Positions 8,336 through 17,055 of a DNA stretch of 50,624 nucleotides are shown here, one piece after another. Position 1 is the first letter of the stretch, and each line of letters begins with the position of its first letter. The notes under the pieces were generated by a model. The model was not told where the DNA came from. It saw only the letters and a list, made by a program, of their open reading frames with translations, and did not search any database. Source of the DNA: a virus; the IMG/VR virus record IMGVR_UViG_3300009011_000019, positions 1 to 50,624 of that record. One strand, written 5' to 3'. Made by a program: the position numbers and the translations under genes.

Positions 8336-11300
8336 TTAACGATTTCGTCTTGCAGTTGTATTCTCAGTCAACGAGCGGCTAATTAAAGAGTTCGGATTTT
8401 TAATATCCTCACTTACTAATTTTGGTACCGCTTTTGGAAGTTGTTTATCCAGCTCTTCCTTGACGATGATCCGGACTGTTTTATCATCCAGTTGCTCTGC
8501 TTCAACCGTTGCCCCGCTCACCTGGTTCACAACCTCAATTTTGAAATTGATAGTCGGAGTTGATGGCCCAATTGAAGACATAATCTCAGCCTGAGGACGA
8601 CCTGACCGACCTAAGGTAAAGTCCTGCACATCTTCAAGATTTGAACGATCCTGAACTAAACCATTTGAAGAGAAGTAGACTTTTCCGTCATGGAATAAAT
8701 CTAAATTTGCCGAACTAGTAGGTTTAGCAGCACTAGCATTACCTTTATAAATAATCTGGCCATCTTTACCTGAGTTACTAAAGATGTTCGATTTGTTTTG
8801 ACTTTCTAAAAAGGCATTAGAGCTCATCATTGCTCGTCGCATGACATTATCAATTGAAGCATTGTTGTTGAGGAATGCTTCAGGACCTGAGCTCTTACGC
8901 ATATTCTCAACCAATCCAACACCGCCCCAACGTCTAATATCTTCTTGGGACCAAACCACCTCTCCTTTATGCACAGCACCGGCAACTTGGTATTTTCCAC
9001 CTGCTCCAGTGTAACCACCGTCCGCAAAGCCTTGATCCTTAATTGCCCGGATGTTGGCAATAATACTGGCACCTTGTGCAACGGCCCCAGCAATCAAAGG
9101 CAAGTTGTAAGGGAAACCAACTTTTGAAGCTGCTGCGATATTTTGCTGAATAGCAATACCTGCGGCTCCAATTGCATAAGCTTTATCTGCAGCAAACATG
9201 AGCTTGTAGGCTTTGGATTGTTCACCAAACATAGAGCCAAACATAGATGTGACTGAACCCATCATTTGTCCACCAAGAGCAATCTGAGCATTCAGTCGGT
9301 CTTGTTGATACTTGTCCTCAATGTCCTTAGTGTTCTGGGCATAGTCAGCGTAAATTTGTTCTCGCTGAGCTTGAGCCTCTTGAATAATGGCTGTCTTCTT
9401 ATTTTCAAAGTCCTGTTGCTGAATTAATCCAGCTTCCATCTGAGCATTCAAGCCATCCAAACCGTTTTGTTCATTTAAATCAGCTGCCGCATATTGGCTA
9501 TCAGCCAAATCATTTGCTGCACCCAAGCGGCTAAACCGTTCTTGATCCTGTCTATAGAACTCACTAGTACCATTCATATCTGCCTGGATACCGCCCCAGT
9601 TTTGAACAGCGCTATTAACTTTGTCGCGTGTCTCTTTGTCCTGTGTGGCTTTAGATAGTGCGATTAGCTTTTGCCGCTCTTCAATGGAAAGCTTTGTATT
9701 CTTAAGAATCTCCTCTCTTTCAAGTCTATATCGTTCCTGCATGGCCTGAGTTTCGGAAAGCAGAGATAAACGTGCTTGAAATGCGCGTTGTTCTTGGGCC
9801 AACTTCATAAGCGCGTTTTCTTGCTGATATTGCTGTTCCAGCAATTCCACTGCCTGTTTCTGTTCAGACTTACTTAATTCAATATCATGAGCCGCATTAA
9901 ACTTTCTGCGATCAAAATTTTCTTTAAGTAATTCAGCCTCGGTTTTCTGGAATTCCTTATAGTCCTCAAGCTTGCTTCTGATCGCTTGTTTAGCAATAGC
10001 AATTTCATTATCTGCACGGTGATTTAATTCGGCCTTGATTTCGGCTGTACGTTCAGGTGTAAAGCCTGCTTTGTCGACCTCCTCTAACCTTGTCTTTCTG
10101 TTATTGTTAATTCGCTCTACTTCGGTGGCCACTTCATTTTCTAGTGACCGCTGAAGGTCCTGCTGACGATCAAGTTGCGATTGAATATCACCTGAAGCTT
10201 TATCACTTCCTTTACTTGCCCCACCTTTAACCTTGCTTTGCATACTTGGTGACTGGTGAAGAAGTTTTAGCGATACGCCATCCTCAAATATCACCTCACT
10301 GACATAACCACCACCTTTACTATCGTAATGGGTCTTAATATCTTTCACCGCAACATTAGTCGTGATTGGTGTGCCTTCAGGCATTGAGAAATCAATACCC
10401 TTATGAAATGAAGAAGCCCCTTTGGTAGGGGCTTTTCGTGGACCATAATTGGAACTGATCTTGTAATTGGATAGAGGTTTGCCACCTGCCTGCAATCTGG
10501 CCAGATGTTCATTAGATACTTTCTGGCCAGACATTGAACCGCCATATCGAACATCAAGATGAGGGCCTGTACCAATACCTGATTGGCCAGAAACACCGAC
10601 TAGGCGTTTCGAAAGTTTTTGCTGTTTAGATAGCTCATTCGTAGTTTCCTTTAATGCCTTATTTTTGGCATCAATTACTTGCTTGTTCTGTTCCTCAATA
10701 TCTAGCACCTGCAAGCCTTTTTGGGCTATTTGATAGGTGTATTCAACGCCCTCCTTTCTCGCCCAATTTGCACTTTTAAGTAGCTCCTCTGCTTGTTTTT
10801 CAGTAAAGCCCTTTGCAAGAGCAAATTTCATAAAATATGCATCATATTCACGATCATAAAGAGAATCAGCATATTTCTTTTGTGCATTTTTTGCAGCTAA
10901 TGCAGCCCTCTCATTCTCATTCAAGGACTTAGTGTTTTTATCAACTCCGACAATAGCATTTTCAGCTTTATTTCCTGCAAGTGTTACTTCTACACCAAAT
11001 AAGCTATATGTTTGTTTTGTCTTGGCAGCAGTTTCAGCTGCTTCATCATAGGCATTCACTTGTTTAAGCAATGCATCCCTCAAATCGGATGGAATCTTTT
11101 GATTCTTTAATTGCTCAATCGCTTCAGTGTAAGAAATGGTACCAAGCCGTGCTTTATTTGAAATTTCAGCAACTTTAGCATTACCCACCGCATAGTTCTG
11201 AATGTCGATCAATGCTGAACCGACCGCTAATTCTTGCCGTTCTAACGCCTTGTTTTGATCTTCAATTGTCGCTGCTAAGTCACCTAATTTTTCTTTGCGC

Positions 11301-12823
11301 TGTTCATCATTAAGGGCTTTAATTTCTTCCTTAGTTAACTTTGCAGCTTCAGCTTGCTCTTTTAACTTGGCTGTAGCTTCTGCAGATTTACTAGAGAAAT
11401 ACATATAAGTAGCTGCCAATGCAGTCACCCCTAAAGTGATTGCTCCGATTGGACCACCAATCAATCCCCATGCCCCGCTCACTAATCCCGCCATTGAAGC
11501 ACTTTTGCCTTGCGCTGACGTAACGGCTTTCGTTGCGTTCTCAACACTATTGGCTGCAAGTACATATCTGGCACTAGCTGCACTTGCTCCAAATCTGGCT
11601 TGGGTTTCGGCATTGGTTGCTCGTACATTAACTAAATGCGCTTCCGCTTCAGCCAGTGCTGCTTTTGCGCTTTCGATCGCCTTTTGCTTTTGTAATTGTG
11701 ATGCAGCATTGTCAGCAACTAAGGAACCTACCTTGGTATTTAAAGCTGATACTTGTGTTGCGATTGCTTTGGTAAGTAGTGCCGTACCGCCCAAAATAGC
11801 GACATAAGAAATTGATTCTAAATTTTCAGCTAAAACCTTAATTGAACCAGATAAAACGTTAGCCGCACCACTTCCTTGACTAGCCTCACCTACAAATTTA
11901 GTAATCTCATTACTTAGAAGAGTTAATGATTGACTGATAGTAATATCTGTTTTACCAAATAATGCATCTACATCAGACTCTACATTTCTAAGCGCTTTCA
12001 CGATTTCCTGTGAAGTAATTTTTCCTTCAGCTGCTACTGAACGCAACTCTCCTACTGTAATTCCCATGCCCTGAGCAATAGCTTTTGCTAAAGCCGGAGT
12101 TTGTTCCATAACAGAATTAAGCTCTTCACCACGTAAGGTACCACTTGCTAAGGCTTGCCCGAATTGAACTAAAGCAGCATCTGCTGCAGCTGTAGTAGCT
12201 CCACTAATCGCCACAGCTTTTGTAACTGTTTCGGTTAAACGTGCAGTATCTTCCATTGTTAGATTTAAAGTTTTAGCATTATCACTAAATCGTTGATAAA
12301 CCTGTAAAACGGAATCCCATGCTGAATAGCTATTTTGAGCAATCCTGAAAGTATCTTCAGTCGCTTTATTCAGCTCTGTCTGATCTTTAGTAACTAGCTT
12401 TAAACGGTTTTGTAGTCCTGTATAAGCATCTATTTGACCAATTGCAGCATTGACCGTAGCCAAGCCTGCCATATATCCAGCCAAAGCTTTAATTGAGGTA
12501 CCGAAAGAATTAGCCGCTTTTTCCTGTTTATCCAGCTCATTGGTTGTAGCTTTAATTTCTTGAGCAAATTTATGATTTTGTTGAGTTGCTTGCTTAGTAA
12601 CTTCAATTGTTTTTTGAACTGAAGTATTGGAATTGTTAACTGTGGTATTAAAGTTTTGAATAATGTTATTGGTAACAGAAAGCTGTTTCCCCATATCTTG
12701 TGAGGTTTTAGATGCTGAATCACCTCGATTAGTAAATTTTGACAATTCTTCAGCCAAGGCTTTAATATTACGTTCAGCATTCTGTGAATCAATAACAATG
12801 ACAAGACGAGATTCTTGAGCCAT
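8336..12823 (-). CDS. Tail tape measure protein with an M23-like peptidase domain
   Basis: At 1495 residues this is the longest gene and fits a tape measure that sets tail length and is ejected into the host. The N-terminal part (40-330) has the tape-measure core (long helices, ETVTKAVAISGATTAAADAAL). A hydrophobic Gly-rich stretch (about 444-474) may cross the membrane. An M23-like domain (about 785-870) shows SSNYGPR, the zinc-binding HKGID and a later LLHQS; the usual HxH is reduced to LLH. A Gln/Glu/Arg coiled-coil region and a membrane-active segment (YNLPLIAGAVAQGASI) follow. The ATG at 12823 has GGAGAAAAG upstream and is preferred over 12883, which lies in a terminator. Confidence 0.93.
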   Translation of the reverse strand: MAQESRLVIVIDSQNAERNIKALAEELSKFTNRGDSASKTSQDMGKQLSVTNNIIQNFNTTVNNSNTSVQKTIEVTKQATQQNHKFAQEIKATTNELDKQEKAANSFGTSIKALAGYMAGLATVNAAIGQIDAYTGLQNRLKLVTKDQTELNKATEDTFRIAQNSYSAWDSVLQVYQRFSDNAKTLNLTMEDTARLTETVTKAVAISGATTAAADAALVQFGQALASGTLRGEELNSVMEQTPALAKAIAQGMGITVGELRSVAAEGKITSQEIVKALRNVESDVDALFGKTDITISQSLTLLSNEITKFVGEASQGSGAANVLSGSIKVLAENLESISYVAILGGTALLTKAIATQVSALNTKVGSLVADNAASQLQKQKAIESAKAALAEAEAHLVNVRATNAETQARFGASAASARYVLAANSVENATKAVTSAQGKSASMAGLVSGAWGLIGGPIGAITLGVTALAATYMYFSSKSAEATAKLKEQAEAAKLTKEEIKALNDEQRKEKLGDLAATIEDQNKALERQELAVGSALIDIQNYAVGNAKVAEISNKARLGTISYTEAIEQLKNQKIPSDLRDALLKQVNAYDEAAETAAKTKQTYSLFGVEVTLAGNKAENAIVGVDKNTKSLNENERAALAAKNAQKKYADSLYDREYDAYFMKFALAKGFTEKQAEELLKSANWARKEGVEYTYQIAQKGLQVLDIEEQNKQVIDAKNKALKETTNELSKQQKLSKRLVGVSGQSGIGTGPHLDVRYGGSMSGQKVSNEHLARLQAGGKPLSNYKISSNYGPRKAPTKGASSFHKGIDFSMPEGTPITTNVAVKDIKTHYDSKGGGYVSEVIFEDGVSLKLLHQSPSMQSKVKGGASKGSDKASGDIQSQLDRQQDLQRSLENEVATEVERINNNRKTRLEEVDKAGFTPERTAEIKAELNHRADNEIAIAKQAIRSKLEDYKEFQKTEAELLKENFDRRKFNAAHDIELSKSEQKQAVELLEQQYQQENALMKLAQEQRAFQARLSLLSETQAMQERYRLEREEILKNTKLSIEERQKLIALSKATQDKETRDKVNSAVQNWGGIQADMNGTSEFYRQDQERFSRLGAANDLADSQYAAADLNEQNGLDGLNAQMEAGLIQQQDFENKKTAIIQEAQAQREQIYADYAQNTKDIEDKYQQDRLNAQIALGGQMMGSVTSMFGSMFGEQSKAYKLMFAADKAYAIGAAGIAIQQNIAAASKVGFPYNLPLIAGAVAQGASIIANIRAIKDQGFADGGYTGAGGKYQVAGAVHKGEVVWSQEDIRRWGGVGLVENMRKSSGPEAFLNNNASIDNVMRRAMMSSNAFLESQNKSNIFSNSGKDGQIIYKGNASAAKPTSSANLDLFHDGKVYFSSNGLVQDRSNLEDVQDFTLGRSGRPQAEIMSSIGPSTPTINFKIEVVNQVSGATVEAEQLDDKTVRIIVKEELDKQLPKAVPKLVSEDIKNPNSLISRSLTENTTARRNR

Positions 12824-12844
12824 TTTTACTTTTCTCCAGGCAAT

Positions 12845-12867
12845 AAAAAACCCCGCGCTGCGGGGCT
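12845..12867 (-). terminator. Rho-independent terminator before the tape measure gene
   Basis: CCCCGC / GCGGGG is a compact GC-rich stem followed on the minus strand by six T. Confidence 0.8.
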
Positions 12868-12883
12868 TGTTGTTTAAAATCAC

Positions 12884-13210
12884 TTAATCTTTAAATGTGT
12901 CAAGACATACCATTAAGGCCTCATTAGCAAATTCAGTTTCTGCTTCTAGCTTTTTTTCCTCACTATTCCATAATGGCTGTCTATAAGCATCCTTTATAAT
13001 AGCTATATAAAATCCTTTAATTTGATGGTCTTTTAAGCTCTTCTCAATTCTATTAATTGGATCAATAGCTTGTTCACCATGTTGTCTATTATGCATAATG
13101 ATTTTTGCATATCTCGAAACAGATTCGCAGAATTTAAACTTTTGCTTACTATCATCTGCTAAAGCTATACTAGAGAAGCTCAATAACAAGCTAAAAATTA
13201 TCTTTTTCAT
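12884..13210 (-). CDS. Small secreted protein, first of a related pair
   Basis: The 108-residue product has a signal peptide (MKKIIFSLLLSFSSIALA, cleavage before DDSKQK). The helical mature part of about 90 residues has two Cys (FCESVSRYAKIIMHNRQHG and MVCLDTF) that could form one disulfide. It resembles the product of 16719-17048: both have Cys, then an IM or MM hydrophobic turn, then RQxG, a middle segment ending in Tyr-x-x-Pro or Val-x-x-Pro, and a late Cys. It is encoded inside the tail operon but is unlikely to be structural. It is best seen as a moron with a periplasmic role. Confidence 0.75.
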   Translation of the reverse strand: MKKIIFSLLLSFSSIALADDSKQKFKFCESVSRYAKIIMHNRQHGEQAIDPINRIEKSLKDHQIKGFYIAIIKDAYRQPLWNSEEKKLEAETEFANEALMVCLDTFKD

Positions 13211-13257
13211 GAAATTACCTATTTTAATACTGTGTAAAATTTAAGAGTTAGCATAAT

Positions 13258-13278
13258 AAAAAACCACCCGAAGGTGGC
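13258..13278 (-). terminator. Intergenic hairpin (CCACC/GGTGG class)
   Basis: CCACC / GGTGG with a TTCG loop on the minus strand is followed by six T, nearly identical to the hairpin at 2046-2068. Confidence 0.7.
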
Positions 13279-13301
13279 TTAATTACCTTTAATTCATAAA
13301 C

Positions 13302-13415
13302 TTAAATAGGGTTAATATAGTAGAAATATATAATAAGGCTGGCTAACAATAAGCTTGCAAGAATTAAATATGTATCTACTGTATTAAAGCTTTTAAGAAA
13401 TTTCAAAATATCCAT
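13302..13415 (-). CDS. 37-residue single-span membrane protein
   Basis: A short frame begins with ATG at 13415, preceded by AGGAG at 10 bp. It encodes a charged N-terminus (MDILKFLKSFNTVDTY) followed by one strongly hydrophobic segment (about residues 17-34) and ends NPI. The good ribosome binding site and clean single-span design argue for a real gene, although it is below usual length cut-offs. It lies between the tail chaperone and the secreted-protein gene. Similar tiny phage membrane proteins can be antiholins or exclusion factors; neither role can be shown here. Confidence 0.5.
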   Translation of the reverse strand: MDILKFLKSFNTVDTYLILASLLLASLIIYFYYINPI

Positions 13416-13519
13416 AAGTTATAAACTCCTTAAATACACACTAAAATTATTACACATATTTACATTAAGCTACATAACTTGTAATTTAACTGCATAAATA
13501 TTCATCAACAAATAGATTT

Positions 13520-14289
13520 TTACTTTTGAGGCTTAGACGAGATCTTCTTATGAGCCTCTTCAATAAATAAATTATCTAAAGCAAAAATACAGTCATTAAA
13601 GATATGAGCATCAACAGGCAAATCATTATGCTCAGCATATACATTGATAGCTTGCTGATCTAAGGATAAAGGAATGCCCTGCTCATATCGTCTGGATCTG
13701 ATAATCGTACTAAAGGCTGCAAGAATTGAGTCAGCCGCATAGGAATATTCTGGAGGATCCGGAATATGTCCACCTAAGAACTTGATTTGTTCGATTTCGT
13801 GCGGCGTTTTCGAGGCATATGTTTTTTGGTATTTGTAGATCTCAATGACTTTCCCAGTATTATCGCCTTATCCTGGTCTGCTTCTTCTTGAATCTTCTGT
13901 GCCTTCTCTTTAATGAATAACCATATTGAAATACCAATATCACCAAGATTTAGAAGTTTGGAGGCGTTCTCAGGTGTATAAGGCATTTCAGTTTCAACTG
14001 TCTTTCCATCGACTGCTTGAGCAAATACAACACCTTTCCAGTCTTCAACTAAGTGAGCGGCACACGCATCCATTAAAAGTTCATGGTAAGGCTTAGCAGA
14101 TGGATCGTTTACCATCACATCATAACCTTTTGATGATATTTGATTGCCTGCTCGCTCAATCGCTACCTGGAATGGCTTATATGCGATACCACGAACTTTA
14201 AACTCTGCCTGTACTTGTCCAGCTGCATCTTTAAACTCACACCATTTAGACACTTCTGAGCTTTGAATAATTCCGACTTTTAAAGCCAT
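13520..14289 (-). CDS. Tail assembly chaperone, frameshifted long form (gpGT-like)
   Basis: A -1 slip at GGGAAAG (13855-13849) joins the first 147 codons of the chaperone gene to a second frame that continues to TAA at 13520. The predicted fusion is about 256 residues. The extension (GKVIEIYKYQKTYASKTPHE..., then AADSILAAFSTIIRSRRYEQG) has no start of its own, and its frame is closed by TAA shortly upstream of the slip site, so it is accessible only by frameshift. In lambda the G-T protein binds the tape measure and recruits tail-tube subunits. Placement between tube and tape-measure genes supports the same role. Confidence 0.88.
13774..14289 (-). CDS. Tail assembly chaperone, short form (gpG-like)
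   Basis: This is the unshifted 171-residue product. It starts at ATG 14289 with GAGGTAG upstream. Residues 1-140 form the conserved chaperone domain. After the slippery site the zero-frame tail is a short basic, Lys/Ser-rich end (MPRKRRTKSNKSSS), a typical non-conserved extension. It should be made in excess over the frameshifted form and bind the tape measure before tube polymerisation. Confidence 0.88.
   Translation of the reverse strand: MALKVGIIQSSEVSKWCEFKDAAGQVQAEFKVRGIAYKPFQVAIERAGNQISSKGYDVMVNDPSAKPYHELLMDACAAHLVEDWKGVVFAQAVDGKTVETEMPYTPENASKLLNLGDIGISIWLFIKEKAQKIQEEADQDKAIILGKSLRSTNTKKHMPRKRRTKSNKSSS
13849..13855 (-). other. Programmed -1 frameshift site GGGAAAG
   Basis: On the minus strand the zero frame reads CTG GGA AAG, so the heptamer G GGA AAG allows tandem slippage to GGG AAA. 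This is the same heptamer as in lambda G/T. The GGA codon is exactly 145 codons after the ATG, and the shifted frame is open for 109 codons afterwards. Confidence 0.87.
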
Positions 14290-14315
14290 AGCTACCTCTT
14301 AAATTTAGAAAATAA

Positions 14316-14341
14316 AGAAGCCCATGGGTTACATGGGCTTT
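14316..14341 (-). terminator. Intergenic hairpin after the tail tube gene
   Basis: AAGCCCATG / CATGGGCTT forms a 9-bp stem followed on the minus strand by a broken T run (CTTTATTTTC). Confidence 0.65.
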
Positions 14342-14358
14342 AAGATTAATTTTTTGAA

Positions 14359-15276
14359 TTAAACAAGTGAACGAATGATCATTGGGCTTGTACGTACCTG
14401 AGCAAAGTTAATATCAATTGTTATGATGTCGTCACCACCGCCATCTGGGTGATTAGCCTCCTTGACTTCAAGTTGAGGGAAGTTCAATGAATAATTACTT
14501 CCTTTACTATCTTTAATATCGAATGTCAGTGTGAAGATATCTCGTGTTTTAATTGCATCAATCCAAGCCGCAGATGTTGCCGAGAACATGAAATTGGCAT
14601 TTACGCCAATATCTATCATTTTCTCTAAATAAAACTCTGGTGTGTACGAGCCTGAGCCAATACAACGAATAGCTTCAAGATTATTATTAAAGTTAAAGGT
14701 GAGTGTCTGCAGACAAGCTTTGCCTTGAATCGACTGACCATTGATCAGTAATTTTTCAACATTCGGCATGCTGACAAGTGGGCGAGTTGATGCTGGAATA
14801 GGATTGATGACGGGATTTACTTGCTGTCGTGTAAATGAACTACCAACTAGACCGAGGTTACCAGTGATCTTTCCAGTGGTCTGAATAGTGATTTCACCCG
14901 TATTAACCTGAATACCACGATAAATAAAAACCTGTCCGATATCTTCATACACTTTAACAAGAGTCAAAGATTTTCGAATTCCACCTCCAAAACTTAAAGC
15001 ATTTGCAGCCCAGTTATTGAAAGCCAGTACACTCAAGAATAGATCAAAGGTGCCTAGCGACAACTCAAACTCTAACTGACCAGTTACTTCAGCTTCCGTT
15101 ACAACACTACCTTGGCGAAAACGTGAGTCAACTACTTCACTACTATCTTCAGTAGAGACATTTTCAGATAAACTGTCTGTTACACGGCGAACCGTGTACC
15201 AGATTGGATTAGCAGGAGTTGTTCCCAGTACAGCTTCTTCACAAGCATATAATCGAATTTTTGCGCCTGAACTCAT
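14359..15276 (-). CDS. Major tail tube protein
   Basis: The 305-residue product fits a siphovirus tail tube subunit. It has an N-terminal tube domain (LYACEEAVLGTTPANPIWYTVRRVTDSL, then SSEVVDSRFRQGSVVTEAEVTGQLEFEL) and a C-terminal part with repeated tube-like beta strands. It should polymerise into stacked rings through which DNA passes. It precedes the chaperone genes in the canonical order. The start at 15276 has GGAGAAC upstream. Confidence 0.88.
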   Translation of the reverse strand: MSSGAKIRLYACEEAVLGTTPANPIWYTVRRVTDSLSENVSTEDSSEVVDSRFRQGSVVTEAEVTGQLEFELSLGTFDLFLSVLAFNNWAANALSFGGGIRKSLTLVKVYEDIGQVFIYRGIQVNTGEITIQTTGKITGNLGLVGSSFTRQQVNPVINPIPASTRPLVSMPNVEKLLINGQSIQGKACLQTLTFNFNNNLEAIRCIGSGSYTPEFYLEKMIDIGVNANFMFSATSAAWIDAIKTRDIFTLTFDIKDSKGSNYSLNFPQLEVKEANHPDGGGDDIITIDINFAQVRTSPMIIRSLV

Positions 15277-15302
15277 TTATAGTTCTCCAAAATTTAGGCA
15301 TT

Positions 15303-15325
15303 AAAAAACCCGCTTTCGCAGGTTG
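15303..15325 (-). terminator. Intergenic hairpin before the tail tube gene
   Basis: On the minus strand AACCTGC pairs with GCGGGTT (one mismatch), followed by TTTTT. Confidence 0.55.
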
Positions 15326-15334
15326 TTAAAGTTT

Positions 15335-16270
15335 TTAATCTATGTCCGAGGCTTCTGGCGGTTCTAGCCCTTCCAATGCAGCGGACACTGCCTGTGATAA
15401 ATTGGTGGGCTGAAAATTTACAGGTGTATTAGAAATAACCTCAGGTTCTTCATGTAAGCGAATGTCAATCCAACGGCCATCGGGAATATCAACAGGATTC
15501 TCATGATCAGCAACAATAGCTGCGAGTTCAAAATCAAACTTACGTTTGTATGTTTTAATTGAGAGATCACCGTTTTCTAAAATTCTATACTCAACAGCTA
15601 CTACGTTATTTCCATTTGCATCCTTTGGAACTTCGATATACCAGCCTTCTTGTGCAAGGCCTAAAGAACCTTTTAGTAAGTAATCACCAATACCTAATTT
15701 TTCAAATTCAAGTGGTTGCTTGGCTGCGTCATCATTCAGCTCCACTTTATAAGCATATAACTTCGCGATTGGAGAAGCAGCTTTAATGAAACCATTTGCG
15801 TCAATAGTTGTATTTGCGGAGTTTAAAATTCGTACAGCATTTGACCAGACCCCACCATTCATTATTCGTGCTTTGAGGTCATACATTGTGGAATCACCCA
15901 TAGCAATTCCAATTTGCCATCTATATAAGTCTGGGGTATACGCATGACATGATTGGATAACTGCTCTATATTGCCATCCAGAATCTGCAGCACCTGACGA
16001 ATCGTGAAAGAACCCTGAGTTAATATTATTAAGATTACTATCTTGTGTTCGCCCCAAACCAAAGGCTCCAACTTCCACTACATCTCCCAAAGCAGTGCCA
16101 ATTGATCTTGAAGCGGGGTTTGAAACAGGAATATCGTGAATTTGCGAAAAAGCTGGGCTTAAGTTTGGAATACCCGAAGCGAAAGGCAACATGAATTGCT
16201 GCTTTCCTTGTGCTGAGTTCATTGGATAAGGTCCATGATTCCATCTGTATTTAAAAACCAGATTAGCCAT
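15335..16270 (-). CDS. Hypothetical phage protein near the tail tube gene
   Basis: I do not recognise this 311-residue protein. It starts MANLVFKYRWNHGPYPMN. It is rich in Asn, Gly and aromatic residues, has no signal peptide or membrane segment, and ends in a Pro/Glu/Asp-rich tail (LEGLEPPEASDID). The internal stretch GWYIEVPKDANGNNVVAVEYRILENGDLSIKTYKR looks beta-rich. Its start overlaps the upstream stop as TAATG, so it is coupled to the 116-residue gene before it. Both could be virion decoration or tail-surface proteins, based only on position and composition. Confidence 0.65.
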   Translation of the reverse strand: MANLVFKYRWNHGPYPMNSAQGKQQFMLPFASGIPNLSPAFSQIHDIPVSNPASRSIGTALGDVVEVGAFGLGRTQDSNLNNINSGFFHDSSGAADSGWQYRAVIQSCHAYTPDLYRWQIGIAMGDSTMYDLKARIMNGGVWSNAVRILNSANTTIDANGFIKAASPIAKLYAYKVELNDDAAKQPLEFEKLGIGDYLLKGSLGLAQEGWYIEVPKDANGNNVVAVEYRILENGDLSIKTYKRKFDFELAAIVADHENPVDIPDGRWIDIRLHEEPEVISNTPVNFQPTNLSQAVSAALEGLEPPEASDID

Positions 16271-16620
16271 TATGAAGTTACCCCATCAATTACCTGAAAA
16301 GTCAAGGTTTCAGTGTGTTGAGTTACCCCACCCACTGTCCCTTTAATATCCATTTGAACTAGCCCCAAAGCCCAAGTTGCAGTGCTACCGTTTGAAGCCA
16401 CATTTAACCAACCTTTTTGGGTACCTTGATTCAAAGGGGAGCATGTCAAAATTGCTACAGCTGCACCATCTAAAGTTTTAACCTGGGATGTAAAGGTATA
16501 ACCCGTTAAATCGATTGCACGGCGAACATCATCAGGTGGATATTGCAGACCTTCATCCATATCAACCAACTGTAGGTTTAAGTTGAAAGTGTCACCACGC
16601 TTAAAGACAAAATTGCTCAT
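16270..16620 (-). CDS. Small beta-rich phage protein
   Basis: The 116-residue product begins MSNFVFKRGDTFNLNLQLVD, then has a Ser/Thr/Gly-rich middle and ends in repeated beta-strand-like segments (HTETLTFQVIDG). The RGDTF opening resembles the N-terminal domain of some phage baseplate or fibre proteins, a weak resemblance. The ATG at 16620 with AGGA upstream is chosen because the earlier in-frame codon at 16650 lies in a hairpin. It is coupled to the next gene by TAATG. Confidence 0.65.
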   Translation of the reverse strand: MSNFVFKRGDTFNLNLQLVDMDEGLQYPPDDVRRAIDLTGYTFTSQVKTLDGAAVAILTCSPLNQGTQKGWLNVASNGSTATWALGLVQMDIKGTVGGVTQHTETLTFQVIDGVTS

Positions 16621-16639
16621 AAGTGATTCCTGTAAAAAT

Positions 16640-16662
16640 AAAAAAACCACCGATGAGGTGGT
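16640..16662 (-). terminator. Intergenic hairpin (CCACC/GGTGG class)
   Basis: CCACC / GGTGG with a five-base loop, flanked on the minus strand by seven T. Confidence 0.7.
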
Positions 16663-16675
16663 AGTGATTAAAACT

Positions 16676-16697
16676 AAAAAACCGCCCTGAGGCGGTT
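16676..16697 (-). terminator. Second terminator-like hairpin in tandem
   Basis: ACCGCC / GGCGGT with a four-base loop is followed on the minus strand by a T run. It lies about 15 bp from the previous hairpin, directly after the stop of the secreted-protein gene. Confidence 0.7.
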
Positions 16698-16718
16698 TAA
16701 ATTAAATAAAGTTTGAGT

Positions 16719-17048
16719 TTAAATTTTCTCTTGGATGAGTTTTTTGCAACGCTCTCTTTCTATTTTTGAAAACTTATCTAAAGATTCATAACTATTAAAT
16801 TCTTCCTTTACTGGTACTTTGTATACATTTTCAACTAAATCACGTGCTACTTTCTTCTCACTCTTTGTCAGATTCTCAAAAGGAATGTCTTTATTTACTT
16901 CTTCTTTTGAAAGTCCTGATTGTCGTTGAGTCATCATGATGAAGGCCATATCACCAATAATATTGCAATTATCCTCTCGGTCAACTTCAGCGTTTGCATC
17001 TAAAGCAAAAAATAGAAAGGCCACTGGAATTACTTTTAAGTATTTCAT
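16719..17048 (-). CDS. Small secreted protein, second of a related pair
   Basis: The 109-residue product has a signal peptide (MKYLKVIPVAFLFFALDANA, cleavage before EVDRED). Its helical mature domain carries CNIIGDMAFIMMTQRQSGLS and a late RERCKKLI. The spacing of the two Cys and the MMxxRQxG motif match the product of 12884-13210. It is flanked by two hairpins downstream and the tail-terminator gene upstream. As an exported protein in a structural operon it is probably a moron. Possible roles are envelope modification or superinfection exclusion; none is demonstrated. Confidence 0.75.
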   Translation of the reverse strand: MKYLKVIPVAFLFFALDANAEVDREDNCNIIGDMAFIMMTQRQSGLSKEEVNKDIPFENLTKSEKKVARDLVENVYKVPVKEEFNSYESLDKFSKIERERCKKLIQEKI

Positions 17049-17055
17049 GTATATA

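Noticed and set aside
11436-11807. Plus-strand frame of 123 codons inside the tape measure gene
   Set aside because: The Ala-rich product arises from the complement of Ala/Ser-rich coding sequence; no start signal and no family features.
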